Of a DNA stretch of 64,000 nucleotides, positions 52,932-61,436 are shown piece after piece. Every line of letters begins with the position of its first letter. Position 1 is the stretch's first letter. The position numbers were made by a program, and so were the translations under genes. Source of the stretch: Terebella lapidaria (lineage: Eukaryota > Annelida > Polychaeta > Terebellida > Terebellidae); the NCBI GenBank assembly GCA_949152475.1, contig OX424558.1:39982751-40046750 (forward strand). The letters are read 5' to 3'. Under the pieces are notes generated by a model, which was not told the origin of the DNA, did no database searches, and worked only from the letters and a program-made list of their open reading frames with translations.

Positions 52932-53793
52932 TGTAAAGGTCAACCCTAATGTATTGATATTATTGTTTTCAATTATTAGATATTTAATAATTGTCCACAA
53001 TCATGTACATGTATACATTATATATATATCATGTAGTTTACTGTGGAACTTCAGGTCACGAAGACCTCTCGTGTGTGGGCTGGTATTTAGGTCACTTGCA
53101 AGTCATCCTCGGAATGTTAAAAGAGAATTTTAGAACTATTGTATTAAAAAAGTAAATTACTAAAACGTGATCTTACCACGCCAAGCAATGGCAGGTTCCA
53201 AATTTATAGAATTGTTTTCGTTCCGAGCTTGCAGGTGTGTGAACCGAGAATTCCTTCGTCGGGCCGATCAAAGCAAGTTGGTAATTGATTCTTGTCGCCT
53301 CCGGCCCGAGTGCCTAATTAGTATCTATCATTGCCCGCGTGAGACCCCACGAAATCTGGTCGATAAGGGCAGCCAAGCGTGGCCATCGCTCGGAGAGGCC
53401 GTCACCCGCTCGGGGTGACTGTGATTTTACTTGTATTAAAAGCTTGCTCTGACCGCGCCTTGCTAATGGATTCTCGGTGATATAAAAACCAGCCCACTCC
53501 CATATTCTGGGCTTTTCACACGCTTTTCACTCGCTTTCGCTTTTTCTTAGATAATTTCGACCAGGAAAGCCGGCTAGTCTACCAGTAGGGGGCTAGTCAT
53601 TCAAAATTTAGGAATTCAGAACAATTTGTACTTTGTATCTTCGTGAACGCATCCTGACGATTAATAAATTCAAGACTTCATCCTACCACCGAAGCGTTAT
53701 CCTTCATAAAAACCTGGACACCCAGGTCGAATCTGGAAACAGTTCAGTGTTGAACAAGAGTGACATTTGAGTAAGAAAAGAGGACACTTTACA
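52932..53793 (+). repeat. 3' LTR
   Basis: 862 bp, same as the 5' LTR at an offset of 8027 bp with no difference noticed by eye. Followed by the AAAT target duplication. Confidence 0.93.
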
Positions 53794-53797
53794 AAAT

Positions 53798-54883
53798 GAC
53801 GCAGATATATACGACTTTTATATACAAACACTTGCAACTTGGTTATATTTTCACTAATTGTGAGAATATGCGCGCTTAGAAATATAACCTCTATATCCCA
53901 CACAGTATGACTCACATTTACTACAATGGAATCGGCCTCAGTATTCACGTTCTACTCGATGATAGTCATCATCGTTACACAAACGACTGTGACGTTTGGT
54001 AATGACTTGTTTTCGGTGTGGCCCAAAAAACCTGGTTTCTTTGATCGTATAGACTTTATGTAACTCCCGCTCGTTGTGATTCGAGAGCCGTCACTAAATT
54101 GGTGTCCCCCAACGCTGGTGTATCATCACTCCGTAGCTCACCGGCTTCACTTAGGCAAGAAGCAACTCAGATGTAAATAAATTGAAGATTTATATACATC
54201 AAATCAACTTACAATTGTATGGCTGGTCACCCACGTGACGTACAAATATGAAGTTCAGACATGGAGCACTGTATGATCACATTTCAAAAATAAATAGTGC
54301 ACGAGGGCACAACTAAAAAGAGTTCTTAGCCGGCGGCGTCTCTCTGTCCCTTCCCGTTGAAGTTTCCCGTCCCGCTTAGTCGAATGGTTTCTCCAGGTAG
54401 TCGGTCTAAATCCCGGTTGACTCTAAGGCCCTGAAGAAGGAGTCGTCCGCACGGAGTTCGTCGAGTCCCTTGGCTGTGGCGGTGACGATCTCCCCACGGT
54501 CGATGTCGCTGTTGCAGTGCTCTCAGAGCGGCCGTCCGCTCTCCCTTATATAGCCAGGGTGGCTGCGCGCGCATCTTCGTCCGCGAACGTATCTTCCGCA
54601 CTCTTCTCCACGTGGTGAAGACTGCGTCCGCGAACGGTTCTTCCGCGAAGGCTCCTCTTCCGCGAACGGTGCTTCCGCGACTGATGCTTCCGCTGACGAT
54701 GCTTCCGCAATCGTGCTTCCGCGAACGGTTCTTCCGCGAACGATGCTTCCGCTGATGATGCTTCCGCAATCGTGCTTCCGCGAACGGTTCTTCCGCGAAC
54801 GGTGTCTTCGCAAGTGGACTTTGTAGATCACGTGACCGTTCCTAACGAACGTTTCAGCGCGGCAGTTGCATGGTTTTGTTACA
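53798..54883 (-). repeat. Flank and 3' LTR of the second Gypsy element (left boundary unknown)
   Basis: On the minus strand a purine-rich tract (plus-strand 54886-54990, densest AGAAAGGGTGGAG) is followed by TGTAAC at 54878-54883, the probable start of the 3' LTR. The matching 5' LTR is outside the window, so the outer end cannot be placed; it lies somewhere in 53798-54500. The LTR contains CTTCCGCGAACG repeats (54575-54815). Nothing else is recognised. Confidence 0.55.
54575..54815. repeat. CTTCCGCGAACG repeats in the 3' LTR
   Basis: More than ten copies or near-copies of the 12-mer or its core TTCCGCGAACG, interspersed with CGCTGATGATG-type variants. The same word occurs at 56207-56335 and throughout gag. 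Confidence 0.88.
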
Positions 54884-55003
54884 ACTCCACCCTTTCTGGA
54901 GATCAACGTCCCCGTTGATCCTTTCTCTCTCTTCTTTTCTCTTCTTCCTCCTTCTTCGTCTTTTCCTGCCTGTCTGATGTTTACAGGGCTCTCTCCCTCC
55001 ACT

Positions 55004-56101
55004 TCACTGGCGATCCACCTCGCTTTCGGACGTCTCCGCCAGCCTGTCTCGAGTGTCTGTATATGCTCGGAGCTGTTCCCGGAGCAGCTTGGTCTCTCGG
55101 ACGTGGGCTCGCAGCTCCTTCCGGTGGCTCTTCTCTCGTTGAGAGGCCTCCCCTCGCAGCTGCAGCACCTCGGCCTCGAGCTGTCTCTGCTCCTCCTTGG
55201 CTTGGAGCCGAGCCTCCGCTTGGGTGAGGTGGCGTCGTCCCATGGCTATCGTGGACGCCAGGTCCTCCAGGGCCTTCTCTCCGGCAGTGACCGCTCTGCC
55301 CAGGCCCTCCACATACGGTCGCAGTTGGTCCTCCTCCTCCGGAACGGGCTTGAGGTACCAACTCAGGTCTAGGGGCTTGTAGGTAGGGGCCGAGTCTCTG
55401 GGAACGGGGGGTCCGTCGTCCTCGGGGGTGGGGGCCTCCGGGGATTCCGCCTCTCTCCGCTCCTGCTGAGACTCCGGTTCCTCTTCGCTATTCGGGGGGT
55501 CGTCCTCGGGGTCTGGGGCGTCCTCTGACCTGGGGGCGTCCTCCCGGGGGCTTGACGGCGTGGAGCTGGTCGTCCCGCTGGCCGCAAAGCTGACAGTCTT
55601 CAGCTCAGGGGCAGACACAGTAGTCGGACCATCTCGGGGGTCGGACACGGGCGTGTCGGTCGTCGTCCTCCTCCGTCCTGGCTTGAGGGTGTTGCCGCTG
55701 GCATGCGACGTCTCATGCCGGTCTCTGTCAGCTCGGCGGGCGAATCGCTGGCTGCACATCTTGCAGAGGTGCCGCCCCTCCTTCTGCGTGTGTTTGGTCG
55801 CCACGTGTCGGCTAAAGTTGGATGCCGTCACGTGGATCCGGCAGGGGCTGCACCAGCGTCGCCCTCTCTCGGTGGACAACTTCCGGGCAGGGGACCGTCG
55901 ACCTCCTCGGGGCTCCTCACGACGCTCCCGGCTCCTCGAGCGCTCCCGCTTCCGGTCAGGCTTGTCTATCTTGGTAGGTGGGTCGCTCATCTTGTCGACT
56001 TCAAGGGGCAGAAAGTCAGCCAAGTCGAAATCTGGAACGTCCCCGAAATCTTCGTCTGCAAATGCGGGTATCTCAATGATCTGCAGAGTTGGTGTGTTCA
56101 T
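55004..56101 (-). CDS. Extra ORF: C2H2 zinc-finger and coiled-coil protein of a Gypsy element
   Basis: 365 residues from ATG 56101. The N-terminus is acidic, then Arg/Ser-rich (RERSRSRERR, a nuclear-localisation type). Two C2H2 fingers follow: C84-x2-C87-x11-H99-x4-H104 and C113-x2-C116-x12-H129-x3-H133. A Pro/Glu/Asp-rich linker leads to a predicted coiled coil (~255-360, repeated Leu/Ala heptads: LTQAEARLQAKEEQRQLEAEV). It sits downstream of pol on the same strand, in the slot env occupies in other elements. Probably nuclear and dimeric, DNA- or RNA-binding; target unknown. No stops or shifts. I do not recognise a named family. Confidence 0.8.
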   Translation of the reverse strand: MNTPTLQIIEIPAFADEDFGDVPDFDLADFLPLEVDKMSDPPTKIDKPDRKRERSRSRERREEPRGGRRSPARKLSTERGRRWCSPCRIHVTASNFSRHVATKHTQKEGRHLCKMCSQRFARRADRDRHETSHASGNTLKPGRRRTTTDTPVSDPRDGPTTVSAPELKTVSFAASGTTSSTPSSPREDAPRSEDAPDPEDDPPNSEEEPESQQERREAESPEAPTPEDDGPPVPRDSAPTYKPLDLSWYLKPVPEEEDQLRPYVEGLGRAVTAGEKALEDLASTIAMGRRHLTQAEARLQAKEEQRQLEAEVLQLRGEASQREKSHRKELRAHVRETKLLREQLRAYTDTRDRLAETSESEVDRQ

Positions 56102-56206
56102 GGTTGAAGTGATGACGGAATCGTAGGCCGGCCTGCTTATATAGAAAAGGCGCGGACCAGGGATCTGGGGGAAAAAGCATTGTCGTGGAACGAAATAACG
56201 TTTTTC

Positions 56207-56335
56207 GCTTGCTTCCGCGAACGGTTCTTCCGCGAACGCTGCTTCCGCGAACGTGCTTCCGCGAACGGTACTTCCGCGAACGCTGCTTCCGCGAACGCTG
56301 CTTCCGCGAACGGTTCTTCCGCGAACGCTCCCGTC
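56207..56335. repeat. CTTCCGCGAACG repeats between pol and the zinc-finger ORF
   Basis: About nine tandem or near-tandem units (CTTCCGCGAACGCTG, CTTCCGCGAACGGTT) fill the gap between the pol stop and the start of the extra ORF. Confidence 0.9.
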
Positions 56336-56340
56336 ATCGT

Positions 56341-59300
56341 TTACATCGTTTGGACTGCATTCCCGCTGTTTTCCACTCGTCCCTCGTCATCACTGGGGGT
56401 CCGGACTGGGGTCACATCGTCCGGATTGGGTATCCAGGCGTCGGTTTCAGGGGTGAACCAGCACCTTTTTATATTGTCAATGTGGACATCTTTAATCTTG
56501 CCACCGGGTCGATCTTGTATGGACACCATCCATCCGAGATGAGACTTCACAACGAGATAAGGTCCCGTCCACCCTAGTCCTAGTTTTGGTCTAGCCTTTG
56601 GAGGGTACCAATACATCACCCAGGTGCCCACCGGAAAATGTCGAGCGGCTGATTTTATGTCATGATGGCGCTTTTGTCGCACCGTAGCCGTCTTCAGGCA
56701 CTCTCGGGCAGTCTCGTGAGCTTGTATGGTGGCTTCCTTCACCCATTCGACGTATTCGGACGCACACTCGGGGACTGGTCCTCCCAAATCGTCCGGTTTC
56801 GTCCGGTACCTCAGGTCCAATGGGGTGGTTGCCTCCCGTCCCATCATCATTCGAAATGGTGTACACCCGGTGCTTTCGTGTACTGATGTTCTATAAGTCG
56901 CCATCACGTAGGGCAGATGGTCGTCCCAGTCGTCATGGTTCTCGTCCACGACCACGGCCAGAAGGTTCAGCAGGGTCCGGTTGAATCGCTCGACCATCCC
57001 GTCTGATTTGGCGTGATAAGGGGTCGTCCGAGTCTTCTCCCCTCCTAGGATCTTGATCATCTCAAGGAAAAGCTTACTCTCGAACTCTCGTCCCTGGTCG
57101 GTGTGTATCTTGGCTGGCATTCCCAGGCGGCACACGAACTCAGTCACAAAGACGTCCGCCACCGTCTGAGCCTCATGGTTGGGTAGAGCGTAGGCCTCAG
57201 TCCACTTGGTGAAATAATCACCCACGACCAGTATATACCGGTTCCCAGAATTGGTGATCGTTCCAGGCTCCAAAATGTCCATGGCCACCCTTTCTAGCCG
57301 ATCGCCTACCGGTAGATTTCCCATGGGGTGGTACTTGGGCCCCGGTCGCGGCTTTCTCCCACTACACTTCAGGCACTCCCGGCACCAACGCTCCACGTCC
57401 TTCGTCATACCCGGCCAGTACATTCTCGCTTTTAGTCGGTGGACTGTTTTGGTGATTCCCTGGTGGCTCATCAGCTTGCCGGTGTGGACCTCCTTCATGA
57501 CGGCGCGTCTCAGGACCTGTGGAACGACCAGTTGATGGATTGGTGCGTTCTGGCAAGCCGCTTGGTACCGCCGGTACAGAAGCCCATCACGTAGCTCCAG
57601 CTGGTCCCACTGTTGCCACAGAGTCTTCATTTGCTGACTTTTTGTTCTGACTTCGGGCCATGCAGGTCTCTCAGTGAAAATATTCTTCCACCCGAGGATG
57701 CCTCCAACTTCAGGGTCGGCTCGTTGAAGGGTCACTAGGTCCTCCTGGGAATAACCATTCAGGACCTGGGCCTCCGGGGCTCCCTCCATCGGATTCCGGC
57801 GTCCTCCCGTAGCCATAGCCCGCGTGACAGCTAGCATTTGTTTGTCTGGATCTCGGAGCACAGGGTTGGGGCATGGGTCCAGGAAGGGCTCCTCTCGGCA
57901 GCGCATCCACACGTCGGCCGTCGCGCCGATCGCTGCTCCGGCCACAACCTCCGGTCCCAAACCATGCAGTGCGAGGAGCATCATCAGGAGAAACCAAACC
58001 CAGGCAGAGGGGCGGAGCTGATGCAGGGTTCTGCAGACGCTCCTGGCTCCTTCCTCCGTCTGTGGGGGGCTCCGGTCAGGCAGGCATTCCTCGGTCGGCT
58101 GGGTAGTCGTCCTCGGGTCCTCCTGGCAGCGCACCTCCCAGATCTGGAATATCCCGACTCCATCTCCGCAATAGTAGTCCTCCGTCCAGGGCTCCACAGG
58201 GACCTCCCGCAAGATGTTAACTTGAGGTCCTCCGGGGCTCCATCCTTCTCCGCTGATCGGTGGAAGCAGATCCTCGTCAGAGAGGTCCTCCAGGGGTAGG
58301 GGACACTCCTCCTGAGTCGGACAGGCCTCCTCTTCTCCTTCGGGTCTTGTGGTGTGGCGAGGGGCGGGACAATCCGGTCTCCGGCACTGTCGGCATCTGG
58401 ACATCCCGTCTGCATTCCCGTGTTGTACTCCCGGTCGGACCTCACACCTGAAGGCGTAGCTGGCGATGCGAGCTGCCCATCTAGCGATCATTCCTTCCGC
58501 ATCCCGAAAGTTCAGTAGCCACTTGAGAGAGGCGTGGTCGGTTCGTAGTAAGAACGCTCTCCCCCACAAGAAATGTCTGAAATGGTGTATCATACTGACG
58601 ACGGCCAGGAGCTCCCGCTTGGTGGTGCAGTAATTCCGCTGGGTGTCCCTCAGGGTTCTGGAAGCATAGGCGATCACCCGCTCTCGTCCGTCCTGCACTT
58701 GGGATAAGACGCCTCCCACTCCGTAGCCGCTAGCATCAGTATCTAAAATAAATTCTTGGTCCATGTCAGGGTACACCAGCAGGGGGTGCTCGGTCAGGGG
58801 TTGACGCAGCGCCTCGAACGCCTGCTGATGAGCCTCGCTCCAATGGTAGTTGACTTCCTTCTTTAACAGGTGGTTGAGGGGTCCCGCTCGGGTGGCAAAG
58901 TCAGGGATGAATCTGCGGTAGTACCCCACGAACCCAAGGAAGCTCCTTAGTTCTGTCAAGGTGGTCGGAGGAACCATTTTTGTTACAGCTTCGACCTTGG
59001 CAGGGTCGCACTGGATGCCTCGGTCGGACACGACATGGCCCAGGAAGTTGACCTGTTGTCGAAACAGCTCACACTTGGCGGGTTTCAGCTTCAGCCCGGC
59101 AGCCTGCAGTCTCCGGAACACGTCCTCGAGGTTGTCCACGGCTTCTTGGAAAGTCTTTCCAAGACAGACGACATCGTCCAAATAAATTAGACAACGCTTC
59201 CATTGGAGTCCCCTCAGTGCCAGCTCCATTAGACGTTCAAAAGTAGCCGGGGCCGTCGCCAATCCAAACGGCATCACTTTAAATTGATAGAGTCCACTAC

Positions 59301-61413
59301 GGGTAGTGAACGCCGTCTTCTCCTTGTCCCTGTCGTCCATCTCGACCTGCCAGTAACCACTAGCCAAGTCTAGCGTCGAAAAATATCGTCCTCCTGACAA
59401 GGTATCAAAACTCTCGTCGACTCGAGGCAGGGGGTACGCATCCTTCCGGGTGACATCATTTAGACGGCGGTAGTCGACGCAAAATCTCAGTGCACCATCC
59501 TTCTTTTTCACTAGCACGATGGGAGACGACCATGGACTGTCACTTGGCTCCACAACGTCAGCTTTCAACATCTTGTCGACCTCGTCCTCGATCAGCTCTT
59601 GTTGGTAGTACGGGGCTCTCCTCAGAGGCTGCTTGATCGGGGGGTGATCTCCCGTGTCGATGACGTGTTTCGCCAGGGACGTCCGGCCCAACCTCCCATC
59701 TGGTCCCATAAAGACCTGCTGGTGGCGTCGAAGGAGATCGCTGACGACCTCCACCTCCTTTTCCGTCAAGTTCGGATGCATTCCCTCCAGGAGCGGTTCT
59801 AAATGCTCCGGGCACTCTGGTGTCTTCGTCGACGATTCTGCGTGCATGGCGTGCACTCTGGTTTCGGGCTGCTCAGGCGTCCGGTTCCGCCACTTGGTGG
59901 AGTTTGGTGTAAGGGGCTCATGCTCCCTCCCGCTCTCCTCCCGGTACCACTGTTCCCTTTTAGGTTCATTCTGGGTTGTTTTCCCTCCATCGGGACGAAA
60001 TCCCAGGTCGATCACGGCCTCTATTCCGTGAAGCTCGGCTAGGATGGTCCCCATCAGCACAGTGCAAGCTCCAGCGCCGGCGTTCAGAAGTACCACCGGT
60101 ACCAGGCGTCCTCGGGGTCGTACCAGGGCTCGTCCCACTACGAGGGGGTCGTCCTCCAACGGCTCTCTTGCGGACTGCACGAGGCCGGCCTTCGGAACTC
60201 CTCCCTCACTTCCTGTCAGCTTGAGGTCCACCATCATCTCTGAAAAGGGTGGCAAGACGACCGTCTCCTCCGTCACCAGTGTGTAGACGGCGTCCTCGTG
60301 GCCCGAGCTCATCACTACGGTAGTGTCGCCCACCTGCCACTCGCCCTTACGCAGATCCAGCTGTCCCCCAATCTGTTGAAGTACATCAAGCCCCAACACT
60401 CCCGGGATCCCTAGTTTGGCTACCAGTACATCTGCCGACACGAGTCGTGTGCCCAGTAGAAGTTGAACTGTCATCTCTCCTTGAACCTGTAAGTAGTCTC
60501 CGGTTGCTGCCCGTAACCTTATTCTCGTCTGCCTTATCATTGCTTTATGTTCGTCATCCATTTGGTCGAAGAGACACTCGTCCAGAACGGTGGAAGAGGC
60601 ACCCGTGTCCACCAACATACGAGTCGCCTTCCCCATAACGTGGCACGCCGCATACCACGCCAATGTGCCTCGGGCACCGGCTGACAGCGACACCACCTGG
60701 CCATTTCTGTCAATCTTAAGAGAGCTGCCACTCTCCTCAGGGACGCCGCCCTGGATAAGTACTGAGTCGTCCACCCACAGTGATGCACCACCCTGGTCCT
60801 CTCTGTCAGTCTTAAGGGAATCACTCCCCTCGGAACCGCCGCTCCGGATAAGTAATGAGTCGTCCACCAGCAATAGCTGCTGCGCTGGCCCCTTGGTCAT
60901 TCCGCTCCACCGGCCCTCCGTCTCCTCTTTCACGGCCGCTTGTGGTTCAGTTGCATAGGGGGGTCCCTGCTGTTTCGCAGCCTCCAGCCTCAAGGTTGTA
61001 ACCTGTTGGTTCTCCTTGCTGCTAGCAGAAACCTCGTTGATGTCTCCGTGGGTCCCCAGACGCTCCACGGCTCCATCGGTCTGCATTTCGTCGACGTCTC
61101 CGCGGGTCATTAGACGCTCCACGGCTCCATCGGTCTGCATTTCCTTGACGTCTCCGCGGGGCATTAGACGCTCCACGGCTCCATCGGTTTGCTGTACATT
61201 GGCACTCCCGTCTGTGTTGACAGGCTTGCCCTCCAAATAGTCGAGAATTCGATCCTCGAGCTCCTCCTGCGCCCATCCAGTTACTTCGGATGCACACCGG
61301 AAAAACCTATTAAAAATCTGTGAAACTAAAAATTCCCCCCTGGCAATGTGTTCTTCACGTCTTCGTCGAGCTTCTCGCCTGTGAAGCCGTGCACACACCT
61401 GCCAATGGCCCAT
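56341..61413 (-). CDS. Pol polyprotein of the second Gypsy element
   Basis: 1690 residues from ATG 61413, 23 nt after the gag stop and in another frame. N-terminal region contains short repeats (AVERLM / QTDGAVERL). Protease VDTGASS (Asp269); RT YLDD 744-747; RNase H DTDASGYG (Asp891, Asp893); an unusual ~230-residue spacer with a hydrophobic helix (~1138-1165); integrase HHCC domain (HTGKLMSHQG...CREC..C), triad Asp1379, Asp1439, Glu1475 (D35E); post-core STGCTPFRMMMGREATTPLD. The end (GWMVSIQDRPGGKIKDVHIDNIKR) is a C-terminal integrase domain. No stops, so a recent copy. Much longer than usual Ty3/Gypsy pol (~1100-1200). Confidence 0.93.
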   Translation of the reverse strand: MGHWQVCARLHRREARRRREEHIARGEFLVSQIFNRFFRCASEVTGWAQEELEDRILDYLEGKPVNTDGSANVQQTDGAVERLMPRGDVKEMQTDGAVERLMTRGDVDEMQTDGAVERLGTHGDINEVSASSKENQQVTTLRLEAAKQQGPPYATEPQAAVKEETEGRWSGMTKGPAQQLLLVDDSLLIRSGGSEGSDSLKTDREDQGGASLWVDDSVLIQGGVPEESGSSLKIDRNGQVVSLSAGARGTLAWYAACHVMGKATRMLVDTGASSTVLDECLFDQMDDEHKAMIRQTRIRLRAATGDYLQVQGEMTVQLLLGTRLVSADVLVAKLGIPGVLGLDVLQQIGGQLDLRKGEWQVGDTTVVMSSGHEDAVYTLVTEETVVLPPFSEMMVDLKLTGSEGGVPKAGLVQSAREPLEDDPLVVGRALVRPRGRLVPVVLLNAGAGACTVLMGTILAELHGIEAVIDLGFRPDGGKTTQNEPKREQWYREESGREHEPLTPNSTKWRNRTPEQPETRVHAMHAESSTKTPECPEHLEPLLEGMHPNLTEKEVEVVSDLLRRHQQVFMGPDGRLGRTSLAKHVIDTGDHPPIKQPLRRAPYYQQELIEDEVDKMLKADVVEPSDSPWSSPIVLVKKKDGALRFCVDYRRLNDVTRKDAYPLPRVDESFDTLSGGRYFSTLDLASGYWQVEMDDRDKEKTAFTTRSGLYQFKVMPFGLATAPATFERLMELALRGLQWKRCLIYLDDVVCLGKTFQEAVDNLEDVFRRLQAAGLKLKPAKCELFRQQVNFLGHVVSDRGIQCDPAKVEAVTKMVPPTTLTELRSFLGFVGYYRRFIPDFATRAGPLNHLLKKEVNYHWSEAHQQAFEALRQPLTEHPLLVYPDMDQEFILDTDASGYGVGGVLSQVQDGRERVIAYASRTLRDTQRNYCTTKRELLAVVSMIHHFRHFLWGRAFLLRTDHASLKWLLNFRDAEGMIARWAARIASYAFRCEVRPGVQHGNADGMSRCRQCRRPDCPAPRHTTRPEGEEEACPTQEECPLPLEDLSDEDLLPPISGEGWSPGGPQVNILREVPVEPWTEDYYCGDGVGIFQIWEVRCQEDPRTTTQPTEECLPDRSPPQTEEGARSVCRTLHQLRPSAWVWFLLMMLLALHGLGPEVVAGAAIGATADVWMRCREEPFLDPCPNPVLRDPDKQMLAVTRAMATGGRRNPMEGAPEAQVLNGYSQEDLVTLQRADPEVGGILGWKNIFTERPAWPEVRTKSQQMKTLWQQWDQLELRDGLLYRRYQAACQNAPIHQLVVPQVLRRAVMKEVHTGKLMSHQGITKTVHRLKARMYWPGMTKDVERWCRECLKCSGRKPRPGPKYHPMGNLPVGDRLERVAMDILEPGTITNSGNRYILVVGDYFTKWTEAYALPNHEAQTVADVFVTEFVCRLGMPAKIHTDQGREFESKLFLEMIKILGGEKTRTTPYHAKSDGMVERFNRTLLNLLAVVVDENHDDWDDHLPYVMATYRTSVHESTGCTPFRMMMGREATTPLDLRYRTKPDDLGGPVPECASEYVEWVKEATIQAHETARECLKTATVRQKRHHDIKSAARHFPVGTWVMYWYPPKARPKLGLGWTGPYLVVKSHLGWMVSIQDRPGGKIKDVHIDNIKRCWFTPETDAWIPNPDDVTPVRTPSDDEGRVENSGNAVQTM

Positions 61414-61436
61414 ACGGTTGGGGGCTGGTATGAGCC

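Larger units (their letters stand above)
44905..53793 (+). mobile_element. Errantivirus-like LTR retrotransposon (gag, pol, F-type env)
   Basis: Complete provirus-like element of 8889 bp: 5' LTR, gag, pol, env, polypurine tract, 3' LTR, flanked by AAAT (44901-44904, 53794-53797). The two 862-bp LTRs appear identical by eye, so insertion was recent. Gene order and the furin-type site with a downstream hydrophobic segment in env match the insect errantiviruses, whose env is related to baculovirus F proteins. One coding defect is seen (env anchor out of frame). Confidence 0.93.

Noticed and set aside
54866..56577. Plus-strand ORFs of 120-188 codons opposite the zinc-finger ORF
   Set aside because: Shadows of GC-rich coding DNA on the minus strand; no domains recognised, whereas the minus strand has paired C2H2 fingers.
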